DNA of 64,000 bases from Cetobacterium sp050033475 (GCF_050033475.1 NZ_CP188322.1:1-64000), one strand, 5' to 3'; counted from the stretch's first letter, positions 1 to 9,031 are shown. Program-made: numbers and translations. The notes: generated from the letters alone by a model not told the origin.

Positions 1-150
1 CTCTTTTATTGCTAAACATGGTGCTGCAACTCCTGGAGAATAAGCTAAACTTAATTGCTCCTTGTTATTAACATCAACCTTTGATATAACATCAATTTTT
101 CCATGATGTTTAGCGTGTAACTCTAATGATTTCTCATAAACAGTAGACAT
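1..150 (-). CDS. Malic enzyme (malate dehydrogenase, decarboxylating), N-terminal part only
   Basis: Partial gene: only the first 50 codons are inside the window and the rest lies beyond base 1. The reading starts MSTVYEKSLELHAKHHGK and continues through the malic-enzyme N-terminal signature LAYSPGVAAPCLAIKE. That segment is identical in sequence to the same region of the complete malic enzyme at 14377-15552. An AAGGAG ribosome site lies just before the ATG. The family oxidatively decarboxylates malate to pyruvate with NAD(P). The upstream carrier gene at 203-1168 is on the same strand 52 bases away, so uptake and decarboxylation of malate are probably co-transcribed. Whether the rest of the gene is intact cannot be seen. 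Confidence 0.85.
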   Translation of the reverse strand, partial: MSTVYEKSLELHAKHHGKIDVISKVDVNNKEQLSLAYSPGVAAPCLAIKE

Positions 151-202
151 AATTAAACTCCTTTTAAAACTTTTTTATTATTATAAATTTAAAATAATTA
201 AC

Positions 203-1168
203 TTATATGAATTGAATAATTTCCATTAAGACAGGAATAACAATAACAAATAAAATAGTACTTGTAGTAACTAAGTTCGTAGCATATTTAACATCCCCGT
301 TAGCTTCATTTGCAAGTATAGGTAATACTGCTAGCATTGGAGTAGCTGACTGAACAATTAATGTTTGTCTTAATATAGTTGGTAAATGATGTTGTCCCAT
401 TTTAGTCCCTAAATAAAGGAAAAATATCATTAATATAGGTGAAATAATAAAACGACCAATTAGAGCAAAAATAGTATCTCTATCAAATTTTATACTAGAT
501 AAACCTGCATCATATAAAACAATACCTATATATATTAATGCCAAAGGTGTTACTAAGCTTCCTACATATCCTAGAGTTGAACTGATAAATGTAGGAACTG
601 GAATGTTACAAAGTAAGAAAATTATTCCTATAAAAAATCCTACAAGAGGTGGAGGACATACTTTTTTCCAATTAAATTTTTTGTTATGGGAATGTTCATG
701 TTTAGTTGGATCGTCATTTGCAATTAAAAATACACCAAATGCCCAAGTAGAAATAGTATTACTAATATAACATACTAAGAAAAATGGTAAACTAATACTT
801 CCGAATAAAGCAATATTTAAAGGTAATCCAATAAAAATAGTATTAGCATTAGCAACAGCATTCATAAAGATTCCTCTACGTCCTGGACGTATTTTTAAAA
901 TTTTAACTAAGATATAAGCAATAATATATGAAACAATAACAGTTCCAATAGGATAAATCAATGTACCAGATAAACTAAATAAACTTTCTCTAGTTAAATG
1001 TTTCAAAACACCAACAAAGATTGCAGCAGGTAATGCAACTTTAGTAATAATAGATGAAATACTTTTTCCAAACTTATCATCGAACCAAGAATATTTTTTT
1101 AAAAAATATCCCAAAGCCATTATTAAGATAATCGTTAAAACACTTTGAATTGATTGAAAAAAAATCAT
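203..1168 (-). CDS. AEC-family (auxin efflux carrier type) transporter, probable malate permease
   Basis: A 321-residue hydrophobic protein with about ten predicted membrane spans split by a hydrophilic loop near residue 155, the usual layout and length of the AEC family (MleP/MdcF type). It starts at an ATG preceded by AAAAGGAGAG. The family transports small organic anions such as malate or malonate across the inner membrane. The next gene downstream on the same strand is a malic enzyme, which favours malate as substrate; that is inference from context, since substrate cannot be read from the sequence. The upstream region carries two direct repeats containing TATAAT-like boxes that may hold the promoter or an activator site. 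Confidence 0.8.
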   Translation of the reverse strand: MIFFQSIQSVLTIILIMALGYFLKKYSWFDDKFGKSISSIITKVALPAAIFVGVLKHLTRESLFSLSGTLIYPIGTVIVSYIIAYILVKILKIRPGRRGIFMNAVANANTIFIGLPLNIALFGSISLPFFLVCYISNTISTWAFGVFLIANDDPTKHEHSHNKKFNWKKVCPPPLVGFFIGIIFLLCNIPVPTFISSTLGYVGSLVTPLALIYIGIVLYDAGLSSIKFDRDTIFALIGRFIISPILMIFFLYLGTKMGQHHLPTILRQTLIVQSATPMLAVLPILANEANGDVKYATNLVTTSTILFVIVIPVLMEIIQFI

Positions 1169-1668
1169 AGACTCTCCTTTTAATTAAAAATTTTAAAAAA
1201 TAAATATATTTATTTTGCTTCTTATTTTACTATTAAATAAAAAAAAATCCTTGAAAAATTATACAACTTTTTTCATAACTTTGTAATAAAAAAAAGAGAA
1301 AATTATACAATTTTTTAATATTTAGTAGTGAAAAACAAATTATTTAAAAAATAGAGACGTTATTATGTCATCTATATATATTATAAATAAATTTGTGAAA
1401 TAATATACTATTGTTTTAATTTGGAACTTATTTTTCTGAAATTAAATGTATAAAATTGATTTTTTATAAATAATGTGTTATATTGAAAATAGATATAAGA
1501 TTTATTAGTTTTTATGTTTTATTTTTAAAATTTGAGATATTTATACTCCAATTATTTTAATTTCAGTATGAATTTTCCCGAAATTTATAAACAGATGGAC
1601 TGATTTTTTACTATCTTGAAAGATTATATACAATATAATCTATTTGTTTTAAAATTTAGGAGGATTTT
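1169..1668. other. 500-bp divergent intergenic region, very A+T rich
   Basis: Separates the leftward malate carrier from the rightward ornithine decarboxylase. It holds two copies of AAAATTATACAA (1255-1266 and 1299-1310), 44 bases apart, reading as TTGTATAATTTT toward the carrier gene. A TATAAT at 1634-1639 lies just upstream of the decarboxylase ribosome site, but I find no well spaced -35 for it. No hairpin terminator, RNA gene or convincing small gene was seen in the remainder. Confidence 0.6.
1255..1310. repeat. Pair of 12-bp direct repeats upstream of the malate carrier
   Basis: AAAATTATACAA occurs at 1255-1266 and again at 1299-1310, each followed by a T run. The 44-base period is close to four helical turns, which would put both copies on one face of the DNA. 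Each copy reads TTGTATAATT on the carrier strand, so one may double as a -10 box. Function is inferred only. Confidence 0.45.
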
Positions 1669-3828
1669 ATGAAAACTTTGAAAATTGCTTGCACAGAAGC
1701 TACTTCTAAGTATTTTTCTACAGAAAGAGAAATTGTATCAGTAGAAAATAATGATTTTACAGATGTTGGTGCTGTTTTAGTTAATGAACAGGATATGAAC
1801 ATTATAAACAAAGTAGTAGATACGAAATTTGGAATACCACTTTTTGTTATAACTACTGATAGTTTAAAATTAAATGAGGAGGTTGCAAAAAAAGCTAGTC
1901 ATATAATAGATACAAATAAATATGATTTAGAAAGAAATAGTCATGAAATTGAAAAAGCAATTAATGATTATGAAGAAAAAATGCTACCACCATTTTTTAG
2001 AGATTTAAATAAATATGCCAAAAGAGGTAACTTACAATTTGATTGTCCAGGACATCAAGGAGGGCAATATTTCCGTAAACATCCTGCAGGAAGAGCATTT
2101 TATGAATTTTATGGAGAAAACTTATTTAGATCCGATATTTGTAATGCAGATGTGGATTTAGGAGATCTTTTAATACATGAAGGAACAGCAATGGATGCTG
2201 AAAAGCACGCAGCTAAAGTATATAATGCAGACAAAACTTATTTTGTAATGAATGGTACAAGTACAGCTAATGCGGTAGCAATAAGAGCAGCAATAGCACC
2301 TGGGGATTTAGTATTATTTGATAGAAATAATCACAAATCAAATTATAATGCAGCTTTAATATCTGCAGCAGGAATTCCAGTGTATTTAGAAACTGCTCGT
2401 AATCCATTTGGTTTTATAGGTGGTATTGATGATCACTGTTTCGAAGAAAAATATATAAGAGAAAGAATTGCAAAAGTTGCTCCTGAAAAAGCAAACTTAA
2501 AGAGACCATTTAGATTAGCAATTATTCAATTGGGAACATATGATGGAACAATCTATAATGCCAAACAAGTTGTTGAAAGAATAGGACATTTATGTGATTA
2601 TATATTATTTGACTCTGCATGGGTAGGATATGAGCAATTTATTCCTATGATGAGAGATTGTTCACCACTATTAATAGATTTAAAAGAAGATGACCCTGGA
2701 ATTTTAGTAACTCAATCTGTTCATAAGCAACAAGCTGGATTCTCTCAAACTTCTCAAATTCATAAGAAAGATTCTCACTTAAAAGGACAAGATCGTTATA
2801 TTGATCATAAACGTTTTAATAATGCATATATGCTTTATGCATCAACAAGTCCATTTTATCCTTTATTTGCAGCATTAGATGTTAATGCAAGAATGCAAGA
2901 TGGAGAAGCAGGAAAACAATTATGGGCTGAATGTATTAAAATGGGAGTAGAAGCTAGAAAAGATATTCTTAAGAATTGTACTTTATTAAAACCATTTATA
3001 CCACCAATGGTTCAAGGAAAAAAATGGGAAGAATATGATACAGAAGAAATAGCAGACAATATTGAATTTTTTAAATTCTATCCAGGACAAAAATGGCATT
3101 CATTTGAAGGATATGGAGAAAATCAATACTTCGTTGATCCAAATAAATTTATGTTAACAACACCAGGAATAGATGTTGAAAGTGGAGAATATCAAGATTT
3201 TGGAATACCTGCAACAATTTTAGCAAATTATTTAAGAGAAAATTATATTATTCCAGAAAAAAATGATTTAAATTCAATTTTATTTTTAATGACTCCAGCA
3301 GAAACAACAACAAAAATGAAAGACTTAGTTGCTGAGTTTATAAAATTTGAAAATTTAATAAAAAATGATGCTCCTTTATGTGATGTTTTACCAAGACTTT
3401 GTAGAAAATATCCAGAGCGTTATAATAACTATACAATTAGACAGTTATGTCAAGAGATGCATAATTTTTATAAAGAAAATAATGCAAAAGATTATCAGAA
3501 AAAATTATTTAGAGCAGAATATTTACCAGAGCCAGTTATGAGTCCTTATGAGGCAAATATTCAGTTAATTAAAAATAATGCAAAATTAATGCCATTGACT
3601 GACATTGTTGGAGAAATAGCATTAGAAGGTGCATTACCTTATCCACCAGGATTATTCTGTGTTGCTCCAGGAGAAAAATGGAATGAAATAGCACAGAAAT
3701 ATTTCCTAATTCTAGAAGAAGGAATTAATAAATTCCCAGGATTTGCACCAGAAATTCAAGGTGTTTATCTAGAAGAAATTGATGGAAAAGTTAAAGCATT
3801 TGGTTATGTATTAGATAAAAAAAATTAA
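1669..3828 (+). CDS. speF: Ornithine decarboxylase, inducible type
   Basis: A 719-residue fold-type I PLP decarboxylase, close to the length of E. coli SpeC/SpeF. It has an N-terminal wing domain (about 1-105), the PLP domain, and a C-terminal domain (from about 560). The PLP lysine sits in SVHKQQAGFSQTSQIHKK with Lys353 as the Schiff-base residue; this is the ornithine-specific signature and differs from the lysine and arginine decarboxylases. It converts ornithine to putrescine and CO2, using up a cytoplasmic proton. The ATG follows AGGAGG. The gene 41 bases downstream is the ornithine/putrescine antiporter, so the two form the classical speF-potE acid-response operon. The symbol could equally be speC; the potE neighbour favours speF. 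Confidence 0.95.
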   Translation: MKTLKIACTEATSKYFSTEREIVSVENNDFTDVGAVLVNEQDMNIINKVVDTKFGIPLFVITTDSLKLNEEVAKKASHIIDTNKYDLERNSHEIEKAINDYEEKMLPPFFRDLNKYAKRGNLQFDCPGHQGGQYFRKHPAGRAFYEFYGENLFRSDICNADVDLGDLLIHEGTAMDAEKHAAKVYNADKTYFVMNGTSTANAVAIRAAIAPGDLVLFDRNNHKSNYNAALISAAGIPVYLETARNPFGFIGGIDDHCFEEKYIRERIAKVAPEKANLKRPFRLAIIQLGTYDGTIYNAKQVVERIGHLCDYILFDSAWVGYEQFIPMMRDCSPLLIDLKEDDPGILVTQSVHKQQAGFSQTSQIHKKDSHLKGQDRYIDHKRFNNAYMLYASTSPFYPLFAALDVNARMQDGEAGKQLWAECIKMGVEARKDILKNCTLLKPFIPPMVQGKKWEEYDTEEIADNIEFFKFYPGQKWHSFEGYGENQYFVDPNKFMLTTPGIDVESGEYQDFGIPATILANYLRENYIIPEKNDLNSILFLMTPAETTTKMKDLVAEFIKFENLIKNDAPLCDVLPRLCRKYPERYNNYTIRQLCQEMHNFYKENNAKDYQKKLFRAEYLPEPVMSPYEANIQLIKNNAKLMPLTDIVGEIALEGALPYPPGLFCVAPGEKWNEIAQKYFLILEEGINKFPGFAPEIQGVYLEEIDGKVKAFGYVLDKKN

Positions 3829-3869
3829 TTGATGAACATAAATAAGGATAATAAAGAGGTATTTAAATC

Positions 3870-5186
3870 ATGGGTATAAAAAAAGACAAGATGAGTGTAA
3901 CACAATTAACGATAATAACGGCAATAAATATGATGGGATCAGGAATAATAATGTTACCAACAAAACTAGCGGAAGTTGGAACAATGTCTATACTATCATG
4001 GGTAGTAACAGTTTTAGGAGCTTTAACATTGGCTTATTCATTTGCACAATGTGGAATGTATAGTAGAAATAGAGGTGGAATGGGAGGATATGCCGACTAT
4101 TCTTTTGGAAAATCTGGAAATTTTATGGCAAATTACACATATAGTGTATCGTTATTAATTGCCAATGCAGCAATAGCAATTTCAGCAGTAGGATATTCTT
4201 CTGTATTATTAGGAGTAAATTTATCTCCTTTAGCAGTGGCATTATGGACAATTTTTACTTTATGGTTAGCAACAGTTTTAAATTTTGGTGGTGCTAGAAT
4301 AACAGGTAGATTGAGTTCTTTTACTGTGTGGGGTGTTATTATACCAGTATTTATAATTTCAATATTTGGATGGTTTTGGTTTAGTGGACATTTATATGCA
4401 ATATCATGGAATCCAAATCACGACTCATTCTTTACAGGAATTAGTAATTCTATTTCAATAACTTTATGGGCATTCTTAGGATTAGAATCAGCAGCAGCAA
4501 ATATGGATGCTGTAGAAAATCCAAAAAGAAATGTTCCAATTGCTTGTTTAGGAGGAACTATAGGAGTAGCAATAATTTATATAGTTTCTACAAATGTTAT
4601 GGCAGGGATAGTTCCTAACTTAGATTTATTACATTCAAATGCTCCATTTGGATTAGCTTTTGCAAAAATGTTTAATCCTACAGTTGGAAAAATAGTTATG
4701 GGATTAATGGTAATATCATGTTTTGGTTCTTTACTTGGATGGCAATTTACTATTGCACAAGTATTTAAAAGTGGATCAGAAGAAGGATATTTTCCAAAAA
4801 TATTTGAAAAGTTAACAGGAAATGGAGTTCCTTTAGCAGGAATGATTATTATAACTATTATTCAGAGTTTATTATCACTAATGACAATTAGTCCTACTTT
4901 AGCTAAGCAATTTTATATTTTAGTTAATTTAGCAGTTGTTACAAATATTATACCTTATTTATTATCAATGGCTTCAGTTAAGGTTATGCAAAAAGTTGAA
5001 CATGTAGATGAAAAAAAATCAAAAGTTACAAATATTATAGCAATGTTTGCATCAATATATAGTTTATATGCATTATATACAGCTGGATTTGATGCAATGA
5101 TGTATGGTTCTATAGTAACTTTTGCAGGATGGACTTTATATGGATTAGTTTCATATAAATATGCAAAATTAAATGAAGTAAAATAA
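3870..5186 (+). CDS. potE: Putrescine:ornithine antiporter
   Basis: A 438-residue APC-superfamily transporter with about 12 membrane spans, essentially the length of E. coli PotE (439). The N-terminal stretch QLTIITAINMMGSGIIMLPT and the later GGMGGYADYSFGKSGNFMAN are typical of PotE itself rather than CadB or AdiC. It exchanges cytoplasmic putrescine for external ornithine, completing the proton-consuming cycle with the decarboxylase encoded immediately upstream. A strong terminator follows the stop codon, so the operon has two genes. Confidence 0.95.
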   Translation: MGIKKDKMSVTQLTIITAINMMGSGIIMLPTKLAEVGTMSILSWVVTVLGALTLAYSFAQCGMYSRNRGGMGGYADYSFGKSGNFMANYTYSVSLLIANAAIAISAVGYSSVLLGVNLSPLAVALWTIFTLWLATVLNFGGARITGRLSSFTVWGVIIPVFIISIFGWFWFSGHLYAISWNPNHDSFFTGISNSISITLWAFLGLESAAANMDAVENPKRNVPIACLGGTIGVAIIYIVSTNVMAGIVPNLDLLHSNAPFGLAFAKMFNPTVGKIVMGLMVISCFGSLLGWQFTIAQVFKSGSEEGYFPKIFEKLTGNGVPLAGMIIITIIQSLLSLMTISPTLAKQFYILVNLAVVTNIIPYLLSMASVKVMQKVEHVDEKKSKVTNIIAMFASIYSLYALYTAGFDAMMYGSIVTFAGWTLYGLVSYKYAKLNEVK

Positions 5187-5195
5187 AAAATTTGA

Positions 5196-5227
5196 GGCAT
5201 ATTCTAAGTAAGGATATGCCTTTTTTT
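5196..5227 (+). terminator. Intrinsic terminator of speF-potE
   Basis: The arms GGCATAT and ATATGCC form a stem, followed by seven T residues, ten bases after the potE stop codon. Confidence 0.9.
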
Positions 5228-5266
5228 ATTCCCTTTAAAATTTTTGAATCAAAGTTCAAAAAAAGC

Positions 5267-5295
5267 TTGATTTTTTATTTTTTTTATAATATAAT
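5267..5295 (+). promoter_or_regulatory. Sigma-70 promoter for the YeiH-type gene
   Basis: TTGATT (5267-5272), a 17-base spacer and TATAAT (5290-5295). It lies about 140 bases upstream of the coding region, leaving a long leader that contains two hairpins. Confidence 0.6.
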
Positions 5296-5370
5296 CATGT
5301 TGTTCAGGTATTTTTAGTTTTAATTATCCATAAATTCCAAAATATTAAATATTAATGAGGTTTGTAGTAG

Positions 5371-5430
5371 AAATAAAGTGGCTTTTGGCAGAGGTCACTT
5401 TATTTTTATACTAAAATGACTAAGAAGTCA
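5371..5430 (+). promoter_or_regulatory. Two hairpins in the leader of the YeiH-type gene
   Basis: AAATAAAGTG (5371-5380) can pair with CACTTTATTT, which is followed by TTTATA, giving a weak terminator-like hairpin downstream of the candidate promoter. A second perfect stem, TGACT-AAGA-AGTCA (5417-5430), ends directly before the ribosome site. A leader attenuation role is inferred; no known riboswitch was recognised. Confidence 0.4.
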
Positions 5431-5435
5431 AAAAA

Positions 5436-6485
5436 GTGAAAGGGGAGATAGTTATAAAAAATATAAAGGATATTTTACCAGGATTTTTAGTTTGTTTGAT
5501 ATTAGCATTACTTGCTATTTATATAGGAAAATTTGTACCTAATTTAGGAGCAGCACCTATTGCAATATTTTTAGGTTTGATTGCAGGAAATACATTTTTT
5601 ACAAAAGCAATCTATGAGAAGGGATCTAAATTTTCAGAAGGAGATTTATTATCTTATTCAATTGTCTTATTAGGTGGAACTTTAAGTATTACAGAAATTT
5701 TTAAATTAGGGATTTCAGGAATAGTTTTTATAATTTTACAGATGATAGGAACTATAGCAATAACAATTTATATAGGAAAAAAATTAAAATTTTCTAAAAA
5801 ATTTAAAATATTAATGGCCAGTGGAAATGCTGTATGTGGTTCTTCTGCTATAGGAGCTACCTCACCTGTAATTAATGCAGGAGATAGCGAGAAAGGGTTA
5901 TCAATAACTATTGTAAATTTAACAGGAACAATTTTAATGTTTGCTTTAATTCCAATAGCAGAATATTTTTATAAATTTAACACTCATGAAACTTCTGCTT
6001 TATTAGGTGGAATTTTACAATCTGTAGGTCAAGTTATCGCTGCAGGAAGTATGGTAAATGACCATGTTTTAGAGATGGCTACATTATTTAAACTTGTTAG
6101 GATTATATTTTTAGTTTTTGTAGTAACATGGGTTTCTAAGAAATATAAAAATTTAGATTCTAAAGAAATAGTAGAAGATACAGAGACTTTTTTAGAAAAG
6201 GAAGCTTATAAAAAAAGAAAGAAAAAATTAGCTATTCCTTGGTATATAATTGGATTTTTTATTTTATGTTTATTATTTACTTTAAAATTAATTCCAGGAG
6301 AATTATCTAAGGCATTTAAATTCATTTCAGGTAAATTTGAATTAATAGCATTAGCTGGAATTGGAATGAGAGTTAAAATTAAAGAACTTATTTCTCAAGG
6401 ACCAAAGGCTAGTTTATATGGATTGTTAGTAGGAATAAGTCAAATTATATTGGCATTATTGTTAATTAAATTATTAAAAGTTTAA
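5436..6485 (+). CDS. YeiH/UPF0324 family putative sulfate exporter-like membrane protein
   Basis: A hydrophobic protein of about 349 residues with ten or so membrane spans and the family signature GNAVCGSSAIGATSPVI near residue 130. The family (Cons_hypoth698, YeiH) is annotated as a putative sulfate exporter, but its substrate is not settled. The start is unusual: the only standard upstream start is the GTG at 5436, yet the best ribosome site, AAAGGGGAG, lies inside the first codons of that reading and would serve a start around the ATA codons near 5451. No ATG is available near there. It is a single-gene unit, closed by a terminator at 6484-6512. Confidence 0.75.
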   Translation: MKGEIVIKNIKDILPGFLVCLILALLAIYIGKFVPNLGAAPIAIFLGLIAGNTFFTKAIYEKGSKFSEGDLLSYSIVLLGGTLSITEIFKLGISGIVFIILQMIGTIAITIYIGKKLKFSKKFKILMASGNAVCGSSAIGATSPVINAGDSEKGLSITIVNLTGTILMFALIPIAEYFYKFNTHETSALLGGILQSVGQVIAAGSMVNDHVLEMATLFKLVRIIFLVFVVTWVSKKYKNLDSKEIVEDTETFLEKEAYKKRKKKLAIPWYIIGFFILCLLFTLKLIPGELSKAFKFISGKFELIALAGIGMRVKIKELISQGPKASLYGLLVGISQIILALLLIKLLKV

Positions 6486-6512
6486 AAAGCTAAGAGATTC
6501 TTAGCTTTTTTT
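6484..6512 (+). terminator. Intrinsic terminator after the YeiH-type gene
   Basis: AAAAGCTAAGA pairs with TCTTAGCTTTT around a short GAT loop and runs into seven T residues. Confidence 0.9.
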
Positions 6513-6521
6513 GTATTATTA

Positions 6522-6550
6522 TTGTAAAAAGAAAAAATAGGTTGTAATAT
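6522..6550 (+). promoter_or_regulatory. Promoter for the thioredoxin-like gene and pucR
   Basis: TTGTAA (6522-6527), a 17-base spacer and TAATAT (6545-6550), about 40 bases before the next start codon. Confidence 0.5.
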
Positions 6551-6588
6551 AAGATAAGACAGGAAATATTATAAGATGGGGAGGAAAA

Positions 6589-7077
6589 ATGAATATAAAA
6601 GAATTATATGAAGTTGGTTTAAATTTTGAAGCTTTTATGGGTGTAGGAAGTAAAAGTGAAAGAGATAGAATACCTAAAAATTATAGTAGAATAAATTTAG
6701 AGGAAGATGATATTTTAAGAATAAAGTCTATTGATGAAAAAATATTATTTTTAGTTGTTGGAGAACCATGGTGTATGGATTTTCAATTAAATATCACTGT
6801 GCTAAAAAAAATATGTGAAAATAATGATAATTTAGATTTTTCTATAATAACAAAGGGAAGAGGAGAAAAATATCTAAAGCCTATTTTAGAAATGGAAGAA
6901 TTTAAAATTCCATTAATTGTACCACTAAATGAAAAATATGAAATATGCGGAGAAATATTTAAAGAGAGACCTGAAATAGTAAAAAAATTAAATTTCGAAG
7001 AGATAAAAATAGATTATTTGAAGGGAAAATATTTAAAAAATACCTTTGAGGATATTTTAAAAAATATAGGAAAATAA
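6589..7077 (+). CDS. Thioredoxin-fold protein with a single active-site cysteine
   Basis: 162 residues. The stretch ILFLVVGEPWCMDFQLNI resembles the beta-strand plus active-site helix of the Thioredoxin_9 group, where the usual motif is WCxDC. Here Cys62 is present but the second cysteine position is Phe65, so it cannot form the normal dithiol pair. A second strand pair follows a conserved-looking proline (IPLIVPL, near residue 111), as in thioredoxins. Its role is unknown; a monothiol or non-redox function is likely. The stop codon is one base from the start of the PucR regulator, so the two are translationally linked. The start is the ATG after GGGGAGG. Confidence 0.6.
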   Translation: MNIKELYEVGLNFEAFMGVGSKSERDRIPKNYSRINLEEDDILRIKSIDEKILFLVVGEPWCMDFQLNITVLKKICENNDNLDFSIITKGRGEKYLKPILEMEEFKIPLIVPLNEKYEICGEIFKERPEIVKKLNFEEIKIDYLKGKYLKNTFEDILKNIGK

Positions 7078-7078
7078 T

Positions 7079-8254
7079 ATGTATTTTAAATGTAATGATT
7101 TGAATAAAATAATGGAATTTAAAGAAGCTAAATTAATTAGTGGAGAAACTGGTTTAGCTAGAGAAATTTCATGGCCATATATAAAAATGACAGATTCTAT
7201 AAAGGATTGGATAAATGGCAAAGAATTAATTTTTATTTTAGATGAATCTAAAAAAAAATTAAAATATATAATAGAGGAAGCTATTGAAAAAAATGCATCG
7301 GGAATTGTTATTTTATCCAAAAATAATAATATAGAATTTTCTGAAGAAATAATAAAATTATCTGAGGAAAATAAATTTCCAATTTTTTTATTGGATTGGA
7401 ATATAAAACTTTTAAATTTAACACAAAAAATTATTTATGAAATACAAAGCTCTAAAAATAAATATGAAAATATAAAATTAAAATTCCAAGAATTACTTTT
7501 TAATAATTGTAGTTTAAGTTTTATTTTAGAAAAGTTATATAATATTAAATCGAAAAATTATTATTCTTTAGTAAGTATAAGAATGAATAAAAATAAAAAA
7601 TTAGAAGAATTTTATAGTTTTATTTTAAAAAAATTAAAACAAGATTTTCTTTTTATTAATAACTTAGAAGAAAATCAATATGTGGATATTTTTTATGATA
7701 ATCAGATTTCAATATTTTTATTAGATAATAATAAAGAAAAATTAAAAAATTATATAAAAAGTTTTCAAGAAATATATCAAAAAATTAATGAACATCAAAA
7801 TGAAAGTTTATTTTTTCAAGGAAAAATTCGGGATAAAGATTTTATTCTAAAGGAATCTTATAATGAAATTGAAAAATTAATTGAAATTAGTTCCTTATTT
7901 GAAAATAAAGATAAAATATATGATTATTATGAATTGGGATTTTATAGATTATTATTTCAAATAAAAGAGATAAATATCTTAAAGGAATTTTATTTGGAAA
8001 ATATTGGAATTCTAATAAATCATGATGAAAAATTTAAAACAAAATTATTACAAACTTTAAAGGAATATTATATAAATAATAGGAATTTAACTATAACATC
8101 TGAGAAATTAAATATTCACAAAAATACATTAATTTATAGAATTAATATAATTAAGGAATTATTGAAAAAGGATTTAAATTTAGGTCTTGAAAATTTGGAG
8201 TTATTTAATAGTATTATAATATATGAATATTTAAAAAAGGTTAATAAGAACTAA
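7079..8254 (+). CDS. PucR-family transcriptional regulator
   Basis: 391 residues. The N-terminal half (about 1-125) has the PucR sensor-domain pattern with SGETGLAREISWPYIKM. The C-terminal 60 residues match the PucR helix-turn-helix: LQTLKEYYINNRNLTITSEK followed by LNIHKNTLIYRINIIKEL. Members commonly control purine, amino acid or amidohydrolase genes. The neighbours are a creatininase-like enzyme and a CodA-like deaminase, so regulation of those is a reasonable inference. The gene starts one base after the thioredoxin-like gene stops. Its end overlaps a strong bidirectional terminator. Confidence 0.85.
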   Translation: MYFKCNDLNKIMEFKEAKLISGETGLAREISWPYIKMTDSIKDWINGKELIFILDESKKKLKYIIEEAIEKNASGIVILSKNNNIEFSEEIIKLSEENKFPIFLLDWNIKLLNLTQKIIYEIQSSKNKYENIKLKFQELLFNNCSLSFILEKLYNIKSKNYYSLVSIRMNKNKKLEEFYSFILKKLKQDFLFINNLEENQYVDIFYDNQISIFLLDNNKEKLKNYIKSFQEIYQKINEHQNESLFFQGKIRDKDFILKESYNEIEKLIEISSLFENKDKIYDYYELGFYRLLFQIKEINILKEFYLENIGILINHDEKFKTKLLQTLKEYYINNRNLTITSEKLNIHKNTLIYRINIIKELLKKDLNLGLENLELFNSIIIYEYLKKVNKN

Positions 8255-8272
8255 TCCTATTAACCTTTTTTT
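8233..8272. terminator. Bidirectional terminator between pucR-type gene and creatininase
   Basis: A perfect 13-base stem AAAAAGGTTAATA/TATTAACCTTTTT with A runs on one side and T runs on the other. It serves the two convergent genes and includes the last codons of the regulator. Confidence 0.9.
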
Positions 8273-8275
8273 ATT

Positions 8276-9031
8276 TTATTTAAAAGCTTTATCAATAATT
8301 TTTAAAATATTAGCTATTGAATCTTCAACAATAATTTTTCCTTTTTCAGGAGATGAAGATTTAGCAGATGCTAAAACTCCTGAGGCTGGAACAATATCTT
8401 TTTCAATAGGATATCTATAATAAGTTCCAGGAGTTGCATTTTCCATATCAATTATAGTTTTTTCATTAACTAACTCAGGTTTAAAATACATCATTAAAGA
8501 AGTTTCAGTTACAGCAGCATGTTCTAAAGCCCATCCTGGGAAAGGAACTTCTGTAAATATTTTATCTATTGTATCAGGACTCATAGGATCCCACCAGTTG
8601 GTTAAAAGAATTTGTACAGAATCTCCATGTTTATTAGAAGCGATGTCCATAGCTTCCACAAGGAAAGCTTCATTTTCAAAGTGAGCACTGAATAAATATA
8701 TTTTCTTGAATCCATCTTTAACAAATTCATCAATCAAATCTAAAACTAAATTTTGTAAAGTTAGTCCATTTAAATCAATAGTTCCTGGGAAAAGAGGTCC
8801 TCCTCCACTTAAAGGTTTTGATTTATATCCGTATGATAGAGTAGGAGCTACTACACCATTTATTTTTTCAGCTATTCTATATGCAAATTGTTCAGCGATT
8901 ACAGTATCAACACATAGAGGTAAATGTGGTCCATGTTGCTCAGTAGCACCTATAGGTAAAATTATAACATCATCTTTTCTTTTAGCAAATTCTTGCCATG
9001 TCATATTAGACATTTTTACATTTTCAAACAT
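8276..9031 (-). CDS. Creatininase-family amidohydrolase
   Basis: 251 residues, the usual creatininase size. Metal-site motifs are present: GATEQHGPHLPLCVDTV, giving Glu31, His33 and Asp42, and SAHFENE, with His117 and Glu119. The family contains creatinine amidohydrolase (creatinine to creatine) and relatives acting on other cyclic amides, such as MftE and FAPy deformylase. The divergent neighbour is a CodA-like deaminase, which together with the PucR regulator suggests a small unit for cyclic amide or creatinine use. The start ATG has a moderate GGAGG site seven bases upstream. Substrate remains inferred. Confidence 0.85.
   Translation of the reverse strand: MFENVKMSNMTWQEFAKRKDDVIILPIGATEQHGPHLPLCVDTVIAEQFAYRIAEKINGVVAPTLSYGYKSKPLSGGGPLFPGTIDLNGLTLQNLVLDLIDEFVKDGFKKIYLFSAHFENEAFLVEAMDIASNKHGDSVQILLTNWWDPMSPDTIDKIFTEVPFPGWALEHAAVTETSLMMYFKPELVNEKTIIDMENATPGTYYRYPIEKDIVPASGVLASAKSSSPEKGKIIVEDSIANILKIIDKAFK

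Noticed and set aside
1365..1403. A 12-codon ATG frame (MSSIYIINKFVK) upstream of speF, considered as a SpeFL-like ornithine-sensing leader.
   Set aside because: It lacks a convincing ribosome site and has no resemblance to the known SpeFL peptide; the DNA is simply A+T rich.
5355..5414. A 19-codon frame in the YeiH leader spanning the hairpin.
   Set aside because: No ribosome site upstream and no repeated regulatory codon; the hairpin alone explains the sequence.
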